From NCBI GenBank assembly GCA_016793415.1, contig JAEUMC010000378.1, forward strand, positions 1 to 10,778: 10,778 nucleotides of DNA. Direction: 5' to 3'. The notes under the pieces were generated by a model. That model saw only the letters and a list, made by a program, of their open reading frames with translations, had not been told where the DNA came from and searched no databases. How positions within the stretch are numbered: the first letter of the stretch is position 1; each line of letters begins with the position of its first letter. Below are positions 1-5,936 of this stretch, piece by piece. Origin of the DNA: Devosia sp. Lineage in GTDB: Bacteria > Pseudomonadota > Alphaproteobacteria > Rhizobiales > Devosiaceae. A program made the translations under genes and the position numbers.

Positions 1-455
1 CGCGCGCCGCCTATGCCGACGGCAAGTGCGACGCCTACACCGCCGATCGTTCGGCTCTTGCCGCCGAGCGCGCCGAGCTCGGCAACCCGGACGAGCATGT
101 CATCCTCAAGGACGTCATTTCCAAGGAGCCGCTTGGCCCGGTGGTGCGGGACAGCGATCCGCAATGGACGGCGCTCGTCCGCTGGACCCTGTTCGGGCTG
201 ATCGATGCCGAAGAGCAGGGGCTCGATGCCGCATCGATGGCCGGGGCCGGGGCCGAGGCGGCCAGGACAATGGGAGCTCCGGCGGTAAAGCTCGGCCTCT
301 CCGAGGATTGGCTGGTGAAGACGGTGGCCGCCGTCGGCAACTACGGCGAAATCTTCGAGCGCAACCTCGGCGAAGCGACCCCGATGCAGCTCGGACGCGG
401 CGTCAACGCCCTCTGGACCCAGGGTGGGATCCTCTATGCACCGCCCATGCCCTGA
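1..455 (+). CDS. aapJ: General L-amino acid ABC transporter substrate-binding protein, AapJ-like (3' part only)
   Basis: This is the C-terminal part (about 150 residues, frame starting at base 3, stop TGA 453-455) of a periplasmic solute-binding protein of the family that feeds polar amino-acid ABC importers. AapJ proteins are about 340 residues, so more than half lies left of the window. Residues typical of AapJ are visible in order: a CDAYTADRSAL stretch, NPDEHVIL, ISKEPLGPVVR, QWTALVRWT, VGNYGEIFERN, RGVNALW and a closing GGILYAPP. This run resembles AapJ specifically rather than other SBP_bac_3 proteins. The next gene is not aapQ, the permease usually found downstream, but a cell-wall L,D-transpeptidase that overlaps it by 20 nt, so this may be an orphan or relocated binding-protein gene. 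Family call is firm; the substrate is inferred from the family. Confidence 0.88.
   Translation, partial: RAAYADGKCDAYTADRSALAAERAELGNPDEHVILKDVISKEPLGPVVRDSDPQWTALVRWTLFGLIDAEEQGLDAASMAGAGAEAARTMGAPAVKLGLSEDWLVKTVAAVGNYGEIFERNLGEATPMQLGRGVNALWTQGGILYAPPMP
421..428 (+). promoter_or_regulatory. Ribosome binding site of the L,D-transpeptidase gene
   Basis: AGGGTGGG sits 7 nt upstream of the ATG at 436, inside the end of the aapJ-like frame. It favours ATG 436 over an in-frame GTG at 424, which has no purine-rich stretch at the right distance. The placement suggests coupling of translation to the upstream gene. Confidence 0.55.
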
Positions 456-2082
456 CCCAATCCGCAGCCTGCTGATCGCGCTGCTGGCGCTGTTCTTCGT
501 TGCGCCGGCTCTGGCGCAGGACCGGGTCGATCTGTCGCCGCGCGATCTGGCGGTGGTCCGCATCAATATCATCGACCTCCTCGCCAACGAGCCCCGGCTG
601 CCGCTGCCGATCAAGCAGCGTCGCGATGTGCTGCGGACCTATTATGAGGAGCAGAGCGGCGACCTGCTCTGGCTCAACAGTGCCCGTGCCGGCGCCATGG
701 TCTCGCGGCTCACCAATGCCACAGATGATGGGCTCAACCCCGACGATTACCCCGGGCAGCAGCTTGCTGGCCTGATGGCCGCCGCCGGCGAGACCGACAA
801 GCGCAGCCTCGCCATCATCGAACTCTACTTCTCGGCGGCGTTCCTCGAGTATGCCTCGGACCTCAAGGTCGGTCGGTTCCTGCCTAACAAGATCGACCCC
901 AACTTCTTCCTCACCCCACGCAGCATCGATGAGGCCGCGGCGCTGGCCGGGGTCGCCAAGGTCGCCGATGTCGAAACGGTGCTGCATGCGTGGGAGCCGC
1001 AGAACGCCGAGTACCAGGCGTTGCGCAAGGCGCTCGACGACTATCATGCGCTGGCGGTGCTCGGCGGCTGGGGCAAGGTACCTCTCGGTGACACGCTGAA
1101 GCCGGGGATGACCGATCCGCGCATCCCGGCGCTGCGGGCCCGTCTCGCCGTCACCGACGGCGCCGCGGCCACGGCACCAGGCGAGCCCGAGTTCTACGAC
1201 GAGGCGCTGGTCGAGGCGGTGAAGCACTTTCAGGCGCGCCACGGCCTCGACGTCGACGGCGTCGTCGGGCCGGCCTCGTTGGTGGCCATGAACGTGCCGA
1301 TCGAGGACCGGATCGAATCGATCGATTTCGCCATGGAGCGCTGGCGCTGGATGCCGGACGACCTCGGCCGGCAATACATCATCGTCAACATCGCCGGCTT
1401 CGAGCTGCGCCGTGTCGCCGACGGCGAGATCAAGGAGAAGATGGCGGTGGTGGTGGGCAAGCCCTATAGCCGCACACCGGTGTTCAGCGACGCCATCCGC
1501 TACCTCGAGTTCAACCCGTACTGGAACGTGCCGGCCGGGCTTGCCGCCAAGGAAGAACTGCCCAAGCTGCAGAGTAACCCGGCGGCAGTCGCTGCCGCCG
1601 GCTTCGAAGCGGTGCGCGGCAAGGATGTCTACGACGTCAGGCAGGTGGATTGGGCGCAGGTGACGCCGAGCCGCTTCCCGTTCCAGCTGCGCCAGAAACC
1701 GGGCACCAACAATGCGCTGGGCCGGGTGAAGTTCATGTTCCCCAACGCCCACGACGTCTATCTGCACGACACGCCGTCACGCAGTCTGTTCGGTCGCGCC
1801 GAGCGCGCCTTCAGCCACGGCTGCATCCGCCTGTCGCGCCCGCTCGAGCTGGCGGATCAGGTGCTGGCGGCCGGCGGTGTCGAGGGGTGGTCGGACCAGC
1901 GCATCGATTCCGTCGTGGCGTCGCTGAAGAACACCGTGGTGAACCTCAAGACGCCGCTGCCGGTGCACATCACTTACCTTACGGCCTGGGTCGAGGCCGA
2001 CGGCGTGCACTTCAGCTCGGACATCTACGGCCACGACGAAAAGCTGCTGGCGGCGCTGGACGGCAAGTCGCTGGCCTGGTGA
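436..2082 (+). CDS. Murein L,D-transpeptidase, YcbB/LdtD-like, exported
   Basis: The product (548 residues from ATG 436) is a large L,D-transpeptidase that should form 3-3 cross-links in peptidoglycan, or attach proteins to it, in the periplasm. Residues 1-28 form a Sec signal: a short basic stretch, the hydrophobic run LLIALLALFFVA, then an APALAQ cleavage site. A long N-terminal helical region follows. A peptidoglycan-binding type 1 domain lies near residues 250-287 (EAVKHFQARHGLDVDGVVGP). The YkuD catalytic domain spans roughly 313-490, with LHDTPS followed by the signature SHGCIRL at 460-466, so Cys463 is the predicted nucleophile and His461 its neighbour. Length and order match YcbB (about 600 residues), not the short ErfK/YbiS enzymes. 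It overlaps the aapJ-like gene by 20 nt and probably shares its transcript. The GTG at 424 would add only four residues. Confidence 0.93.
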   Translation: MHRPCPDPIRSLLIALLALFFVAPALAQDRVDLSPRDLAVVRINIIDLLANEPRLPLPIKQRRDVLRTYYEEQSGDLLWLNSARAGAMVSRLTNATDDGLNPDDYPGQQLAGLMAAAGETDKRSLAIIELYFSAAFLEYASDLKVGRFLPNKIDPNFFLTPRSIDEAAALAGVAKVADVETVLHAWEPQNAEYQALRKALDDYHALAVLGGWGKVPLGDTLKPGMTDPRIPALRARLAVTDGAAATAPGEPEFYDEALVEAVKHFQARHGLDVDGVVGPASLVAMNVPIEDRIESIDFAMERWRWMPDDLGRQYIIVNIAGFELRRVADGEIKEKMAVVVGKPYSRTPVFSDAIRYLEFNPYWNVPAGLAAKEELPKLQSNPAAVAAAGFEAVRGKDVYDVRQVDWAQVTPSRFPFQLRQKPGTNNALGRVKFMFPNAHDVYLHDTPSRSLFGRAERAFSHGCIRLSRPLELADQVLAAGGVEGWSDQRIDSVVASLKNTVVNLKTPLPVHITYLTAWVEADGVHFSSDIYGHDEKLLAALDGKSLAW

Positions 2083-2156
2083 CGCGGGCGGCTTGCAAAC
2101 GGGCAGAGCGCGAGCAGTCGCTCACGCCGGGCAATCGCAAATCTGAAGGAGAAGAT

Positions 2157-2232
2157 TGGCTCCGCGGCTTGGACTCGAACCAAGGACCATTCGATTAACA
2201 GTCGAATGCTCTACCAACTGAGCTACCGCGGA
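2157..2232 (-). tRNA. tRNA-Asn (anticodon GTT)
   Basis: The minus strand folds into a complete 76-nt cloverleaf including encoded CCA. The acceptor arms TCCGCGG and CCGCGGA pair over 7 bp, with G as discriminator. The D arm is GCTC/GAGC, the anticodon stem is TTCGA/TCGAA around loop CTGTTAA, and the T arm is CTTGG/CCAAG around TTCGAAT. Loop positions 34-36 read GTT, which decodes AAC/AAU. It lies convergent to the L,D-transpeptidase gene and downstream of mobA on the same strand, with its own likely promoter. Confidence 0.97.
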
Positions 2233-2261
2233 ACACGTGCCCTCTTGCGAAGGCAGCGCCC

Positions 2262-2290
2262 GTGTAGCGGTTTTGATTTCCTTTGCCAAG
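2262..2290 (-). promoter_or_regulatory. Sigma-70 type promoter of tRNA-Asn
   Basis: On the minus strand CTTGGC (2290-2285) and CTACAC (2267-2262) are separated by exactly 17 nt. This is close to the alphaproteobacterial housekeeping pattern CTTGAC-N17-CTATAT. The -10 element ends 29 nt before the mature tRNA 5' end, leaving room for a leader of about 20 nt. It lies in the short spacer after the mobA stop, so the tRNA need not depend on read-through. Confidence 0.6.
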
Positions 2291-2313
2291 CCCGAATTTC
2301 CGATCTGGAAATC

Positions 2314-2955
2314 TCAGCGCCGAACAACCCCATCCGCAGTGGCTCGCTGTCGCAGATTATCCAGCTCTTCCGGGGTGTTGACGTTGGCAAACGGATCACC
2401 GGCGGCGCTGTGCGGCCATTCGACGATGGCTCCGCCGACCGCCGCGCACAACGATTTCAGGCTCCGCGGCGCAGTGCCGGTTTGCACCTGGTCGGGCAGG
2501 TCGCGGAATCGCGCCACGCGCCAGATGGCGTTGGTGGGGTAGGGCTGTCCATCATAGGCGGCGATCGCTGCAGGAGCCTCTCCAAGACCATCGACAAGTC
2601 GGGTCGCGAAATCGGAGGGCAGGAACGGCGTGTCCACCGCGACGCTGATCAGCAACTCGGGCGGCTCGGCCAGGGTGTTGATGTGGGCGATTGCGCCGGC
2701 GAACCCCGCCAGCGGCCCGGCATAATCACCATCGAGGTCGGGCACCGCGGTCATGCCCGCGGCAAGGTGCAGTGCAGCCGGCTCGATTCGCCCGTGCGCC
2801 ACCAGCAGGGGCGTACAGCCTTCGAGCCGCACAGCGACGCGCTCCAGCAGCCGCACGCCACCAACCATCAGTTCGGACTTGATCACCCCACCCAGCCGTT
2901 CGCCGCGCCCGCCCGCGAGGATCAGGCCGGCGGTCGAGTGTTGATTCTGTGCCAT
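2314..2955 (-). CDS. mobA: Molybdenum cofactor guanylyltransferase, MobA-like
   Basis: This 213-residue cytoplasmic nucleotidyltransferase probably transfers GMP from GTP to Mo-molybdopterin, making the guanine-dinucleotide cofactor used by DMSO-reductase-family enzymes. Visible motifs are the nucleotide-binding loop LILAGGRGERLGG with a lysine (residues 11-26), DGDYAGPLAG (74-83), the metal-binding stretch VAVDTPFLP (105-113, Asp108), and FANVNTPEEL near the C-terminus (189-198). All sit where MobA has them, and E. coli MobA is of similar length (about 195). The loop departs from the usual RMGG by reading RLGG. No mobB, moeA or molybdoenzyme gene is adjacent, so it stands alone here, divergent from the outer-membrane protein gene. 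No clear Shine-Dalgarno precedes the ATG at 2955. A related NTP transferase with another acceptor cannot be excluded. Confidence 0.85.
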   Translation of the reverse strand: MAQNQHSTAGLILAGGRGERLGGVIKSELMVGGVRLLERVAVRLEGCTPLLVAHGRIEPAALHLAAGMTAVPDLDGDYAGPLAGFAGAIAHINTLAEPPELLISVAVDTPFLPSDFATRLVDGLGEAPAAIAAYDGQPYPTNAIWRVARFRDLPDQVQTGTAPRSLKSLCAAVGGAIVEWPHSAAGDPFANVNTPEELDNLRQRATADGVVRR

Positions 2956-2982
2956 AGCAGACTGCTCTACCGCCTTGGTGAT

Positions 2983-3011
2983 CTTGACAAATCCCCCGCC
3001 GCCATAGAGGA
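2983..3011 (+). promoter_or_regulatory. Possible promoter -35 region of the outer-membrane protein gene
   Basis: CTTGAC (2983-2988, within CTTGACAA) matches the alphaproteobacterial -35 consensus and lies about 60 nt upstream of the ATG at 3047. No good -10 hexamer follows at 17 nt; the nearest A/T-containing candidate, around CATAGAG (3003-3009), gives a shorter spacing. Only the -35 half is convincing. The 91-nt divergent spacer (2956-3046) must also hold the mobA promoter, and the same bases read TTGTCA on the other strand. Confidence 0.3.
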
Positions 3012-3046
3012 GCGGCGATGGGGGGCTTCGGTTTACTGGAGTCTAT

Positions 3047-3676
3047 ATGACTACGCGTATCTTTGCCGCCCTGGCGTTTGCCGGGCTGCTCACCGGCACC
3101 GCCAGCGCTGCCGATCTTTATGTCCCGACGCCCGACCAGGCCATCGTCACCGCCAGCCGCGACTGGACCGGCTTCTACATCGGCGTCAACGCCGGCTATG
3201 CCGACTTCGACGCGGCGCATGGTGGCGACGACACCGATCTCGCCACCCTCAACGGTTGGCAGGGTGGCGTCCAGGCTGGCTACAATGCCCAGTTCGATTC
3301 CATCGTCCTGGGCGTCGAAGCCGACCTCTCAGCGGCTGGCATCATCGAAGGCAACGATACCGACCATTGGGACGCGGATGACGGTATCAACGGTTTGGCT
3401 ACGCTTCGTGGCCGCCTCGGCTTCGCCGTGGGCGACCTGCTGCTCTATGGCACGGCAGGTCTGGCGGCGGCCAACCTTGATGTCGACAGCGAGAGCCAGA
3501 CCATCACCGGTTGGGTCGCCGGTGTGGGCGCCGAATACATGGTCACCGAGACCGTCTCGCTGAAGGCGGAGTACCTCTACACCAACTTCGGCACCGTCGA
3601 AGTCGACGGTTACGGCGGCGACGAGTTCAACATCGACGGCTCGGCCGTCCGCCTCGGCGTCAACTTCCACTTCTGA
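3047..3676 (+). CDS. Outer-membrane beta-barrel protein, Omp25/RopB-like porin family
   Basis: The 209-residue precursor has a Sec signal peptide of about 21 residues (basic MTTR start, hydrophobic AALAFAGLL, cleavage after ASA, mature start ADLY). The mature part carries the DWTGFYIGVNAGY motif (39-51) typical of small porins of Rhizobiales and Brucella. Alternating amphipathic strands separated by Asp/Gly-rich loops follow, and the chain ends in NFHF, with the C-terminal Phe expected for recognition by the BAM complex. Repeated phrases such as GVQAGYNAQF, GVEADLS, LRGRLGF, GVGAEYMV and LKAEYLYTNFG are strands of an eight-stranded barrel. Such proteins are abundant structural proteins of the outer membrane; a specific transport role is not implied. 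TGGAG lies 5 nt before the ATG. The gene stands alone between a divergent mobA and a hairpin terminator. Confidence 0.9.
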   Translation: MTTRIFAALAFAGLLTGTASAADLYVPTPDQAIVTASRDWTGFYIGVNAGYADFDAAHGGDDTDLATLNGWQGGVQAGYNAQFDSIVLGVEADLSAAGIIEGNDTDHWDADDGINGLATLRGRLGFAVGDLLLYGTAGLAAANLDVDSESQTITGWVAGVGAEYMVTETVSLKAEYLYTNFGTVEVDGYGGDEFNIDGSAVRLGVNFHF

Positions 3677-3692
3677 TCGCCAGCAGCGATCG

Positions 3693-3718
3693 GCCGGGCC
3701 CCGCACGCGGGACCCGGC
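3693..3718. terminator. GC-rich hairpin between convergent genes
   Basis: GCCGGGCCCC (3693-3702) can pair with GGGACCCGGC (3709-3718) through 9 of 10 positions around a 6-nt loop. A smaller hairpin GATCGC/GCGATC (3675-3680 and 3686-3691) precedes it, overlapping the stop codon of the outer-membrane protein gene. The position between two converging stops (3676 and 3735) fits a shared bidirectional terminator. Neither side has a T-tract, so a classic intrinsic terminator is only partly supported. Confidence 0.5.
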
Positions 3719-3732
3719 AACTGGTCGCACAC

Positions 3733-4815
3733 TCAGCGCCCAAAGTACTCGCGATAATCGGTGTCGTAGCCGAAGTAGCGCGGCCCGACGAGGTCGATGC
3801 CGGCTGGCGTCAGCCATTGCGGGTTGGATGGCATGGCCAGCGCCTTCAGCCTGAGGCCATAGCGCAGCGCGTCGGCGGTGACCGGCAGCCCCGACTCGGC
3901 ATCGAGCACGGTGATCAGGTCGGGCGTCGTAACGATAATCTCGCCATCCCGCTCGGCCATCAGGAACTCGTTCTGGAAATCCAGCCGGAAGCTGTGGCCC
4001 TTCCACTCCTCGACGCCCTCGAAGCGGGCGGTGCCGCGGGCGAAGCCGCCGACGGTGCGGCGCTCGATATCCTTGATGCGGCCGTGGAAAATCACGTCGG
4101 CATCGAGCTTGTCGACGATGGCGTTGACCGGATCGACGTGGCCGGCCTTGGCCTCGCGCAGGGTGCGGCCCAGTTCCGAACAAAGCGTCAGCGTGCCGCG
4201 CACGATCGCCTTCTTCGCCACGGCGCCCGACATCGAGTAGAAGGCGAGCAGCGCCGAGCCGCCCATTTCCACCGTCGCGGCGCGGGCGAGCCGCTCGGTC
4301 CAGGCATTGCTGACCGTCTCCAGCACCAGCGAGTTGCCCTTGTCGTCGCACAGCACCATCGGTGTCGCCGAAACGCCGTGCATGGTGAAGGTCACCATCT
4401 GCAATTCGGGATAGGCGCGCCCCATGCCGTCGCCATCGACCAGCGGCAGGCCGGCCATCGCCGCCACCACGAACGGCGTGGTGGAGTTGACCCCGCCCGC
4501 CTCGCCGCAGAGCACCGCATCGATCTTGCGACCCAGCAGCTGCTCGAGGGCCCGGAAGGCGTTGATCAGTTCCTCGCCCTGCGGCAGTTTTTCGGTCATC
4601 ACCGTGGGCGCGCCCATCATGCAGACGGGGACGACCAGCGCATCGTCGGGCAGCTCGTCGATATCGACGAGGTTCACCGGTCCATACTGCTTGATCGCCT
4701 GCTGGGCCATCAGCTTGCCGACATAGGGATCGCCGCCGCCGCCGGTTCCGAGGATGGCGCCGCCGGTGGCGATGTCTTCCATGTCCTCGGCGTGGATGGT
4801 GCGAAGAAACTTCAT
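3733..4815 (-). CDS. DUF917 (S-methyl thiohydantoin desulfurase-like) family protein, copy 1 (distal)
   Basis: This 360-residue predicted cytoplasmic protein covers the full length of the DUF917 family (PF06032; as I recall Pfam now names it after an S-methyl-thiohydantoin desulfurase). Hallmarks are GTGGGGDPY (23-31), EAGGVN (105-110), AGLPLVDGDGMGRAYPELQM (121-140), then VRGTLT, VGGFARG, QNEFL, PDLI, LRYGLR and a terminal VGPRYFGYD. No signal peptide or membrane segment is seen. It is the last gene of the operon and collinear with the DUF917 gene before it, from which it probably arose by duplication. Its start follows that gene by a 17-nt gap and has its own AAGGAA site 7 nt before the ATG. 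It has four cysteines (including Cys65 and Cys103) against one in the other copy. The substrate is not known; a role with hydantoin- or thiohydantoin-like rings is inferred from the family name and the adjacent HyuA-like gene. Confidence 0.88.
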   Translation of the reverse strand: MKFLRTIHAEDMEDIATGGAILGTGGGGDPYVGKLMAQQAIKQYGPVNLVDIDELPDDALVVPVCMMGAPTVMTEKLPQGEELINAFRALEQLLGRKIDAVLCGEAGGVNSTTPFVVAAMAGLPLVDGDGMGRAYPELQMVTFTMHGVSATPMVLCDDKGNSLVLETVSNAWTERLARAATVEMGGSALLAFYSMSGAVAKKAIVRGTLTLCSELGRTLREAKAGHVDPVNAIVDKLDADVIFHGRIKDIERRTVGGFARGTARFEGVEEWKGHSFRLDFQNEFLMAERDGEIIVTTPDLITVLDAESGLPVTADALRYGLRLKALAMPSNPQWLTPAGIDLVGPRYFGYDTDYREYFGR

Positions 4816-4832
4816 GATGTGGTTCCTTTGCC

Positions 4833-5936
4833 TCAGACCGCGATGGGCTGGGGCTGCAACGGGTTGAAGGTAAGTTCGGGATAACCGAAGGCCGTTGGAC
4901 CGACGATTTCCAGCGCCCTGGGCGTCTTCATCAGGTCATGCACGGGCAGCCCGATCACCGCGATGCGCTGGCCGTAGCGCAGCACTTCAGTGGTGATAGG
5001 CTCCCCCGTGTCGAGCTCGAGGTTGATGATCAGATCGGGCACCATGATCACCGGCACCTCGTCGACCCAGAGCACGAGATTCTCGTTCTGGATGGCGATG
5101 CGCGCCTCCGAGCCCACCCAGTCGCCGACCCCGGTGAGATGCGCATGGCCGCGAGCGAAGCCGCCCACCAGTTCGCGCCTGATATCGGTGACCTTGCCGG
5201 TGAAGAACAGCTTGCCGCCGGTCGAGGCGACGACCCGTTCCACCACGTTCTGCCGCTTCTGACGCGCGTCGAGTACGGTTTGGCCGATGGTGAGTGCCTG
5301 CGTCACCGTGCCGGGCACTGCGGCGCGGCGCACGAATTCCATCGACATCGGCGCAATAGCGAGGCCGGCGGCGGCGCCCATGTTCACCGCAACACCGCGC
5401 GCAAAAGTCTCGAGCCAGAACATGTCGATCACTTCCTTGAAGACGACGACATTGCCTTTCTCGTCGGCGATGGCCGCCGGAGCGGCCTTGGCGCCATAGA
5501 TGAAGAAGGTGGTCATCTGCACTTCAGGGAAAGCCCGGCCCATGCCGTCGCCGTCGATTACCGGCAGCCCCGCATAGGCCGCGGCGATCACCGGTTCGAG
5601 CGCGTTGGAGCCGCCGATTTCGGCCGAGATGGTGGCCGAGATCTTCACTCCGGCAGCCTCTTCCACCGCGCGCATGGCGCGAAAACACTCGCCGCCTTCC
5701 TCGATCTTTTCGACGCCAACCACCGGCGCGCCGATGCCGCCGACTTCGCCGACCCACGCATCATCGGGCAGGGCGTCGAGGGGCAGCACGCGGACCTCGG
5801 CGCCCTTGCGGATCAGCTCTCGCGCGCGGAGCATGCCGACATAGGGGTTGCCACCGCCGCCGGTGCCGAGCAGCGCGGCGCCGATCGACAATGGCAACAG
5901 ATCGCTCTCCTTGAGCAGGTAGCCCTTAGCCGACAT
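4833..5936 (-). CDS. DUF917 (S-methyl thiohydantoin desulfurase-like) family protein, copy 2 (proximal)
   Basis: A 367-residue member of the same family as its downstream neighbour, with all the same blocks at almost the same positions: GTGGGGNPY (24-32), EIGGSN (106-111), AGLPVIDGDGMGRAFPEVQM (122-141), then VPGTVT, VGGFARG, QNENL, PDLI, LRYGQR and VGPTAFGYP. The open frame runs upstream to 6170, but everything before residue 1 here lies inside the HyuA-like gene in another frame and has no family similarity. ATG 5936 is the start because GGGTGA precedes it by 5 nt and the conserved domain begins about 20 residues later. It overlaps the end of the HyuA-like gene by 11 nt, implying coupled translation. 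It differs from copy 1 in the glycine-rich loop (Asn for Asp) and around the EIGG motif. It may form a mixed complex with copy 1 or act on a related intermediate; both ideas are inference. Confidence 0.88.
   Translation of the reverse strand: MSAKGYLLKESDLLPLSIGAALLGTGGGGNPYVGMLRARELIRKGAEVRVLPLDALPDDAWVGEVGGIGAPVVGVEKIEEGGECFRAMRAVEEAAGVKISATISAEIGGSNALEPVIAAAYAGLPVIDGDGMGRAFPEVQMTTFFIYGAKAAPAAIADEKGNVVVFKEVIDMFWLETFARGVAVNMGAAAGLAIAPMSMEFVRRAAVPGTVTQALTIGQTVLDARQKRQNVVERVVASTGGKLFFTGKVTDIRRELVGGFARGHAHLTGVGDWVGSEARIAIQNENLVLWVDEVPVIMVPDLIINLELDTGEPITTEVLRYGQRIAVIGLPVHDLMKTPRALEIVGPTAFGYPELTFNPLQPQPIAV

Noticed and set aside
238..264. Short GGCCGGGGCC-like repetition in the aapJ-like gene
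   Set aside because: It encodes an Ala/Gly-rich stretch in frame and is explained by high GC content; there is no sign of a functional repeat.
403..1767. A 454-residue open frame on the minus strand opposite the L,D-transpeptidase gene
   Set aside because: It has no recognisable motif, is rich in Arg/His/Gly/Val as expected for an antisense frame of GC-rich coding DNA, and lies fully under a gene with a clear catalytic motif and signal peptide.
2106..2123. Small hairpin GAGCG/CGCTC between the L,D-transpeptidase and tRNA genes
   Set aside because: The stem is only 5 bp with an 8-nt loop and no T-tract follows on either strand, so it is too weak to call a terminator.
1650..2198. An open frame ending in the phrase GLDSNQGPFD
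   Set aside because: This ending is the well-known false translation of a tRNA gene, here the antisense of tRNA-Asn; the rest is a shadow of the L,D-transpeptidase gene.
2206..3381. A 391-residue plus-strand open frame across mobA and into the outer-membrane protein gene
   Set aside because: It starts within the tRNA gene, reads antisense through mobA and out of frame through the porin, and shows no domain.
3511..4884. A 457-residue plus-strand open frame opposite DUF917 copy 1
   Set aside because: Its composition is that of a reverse-frame shadow, it runs from inside the outer-membrane protein gene, and the minus-strand DUF917 signatures explain the region.
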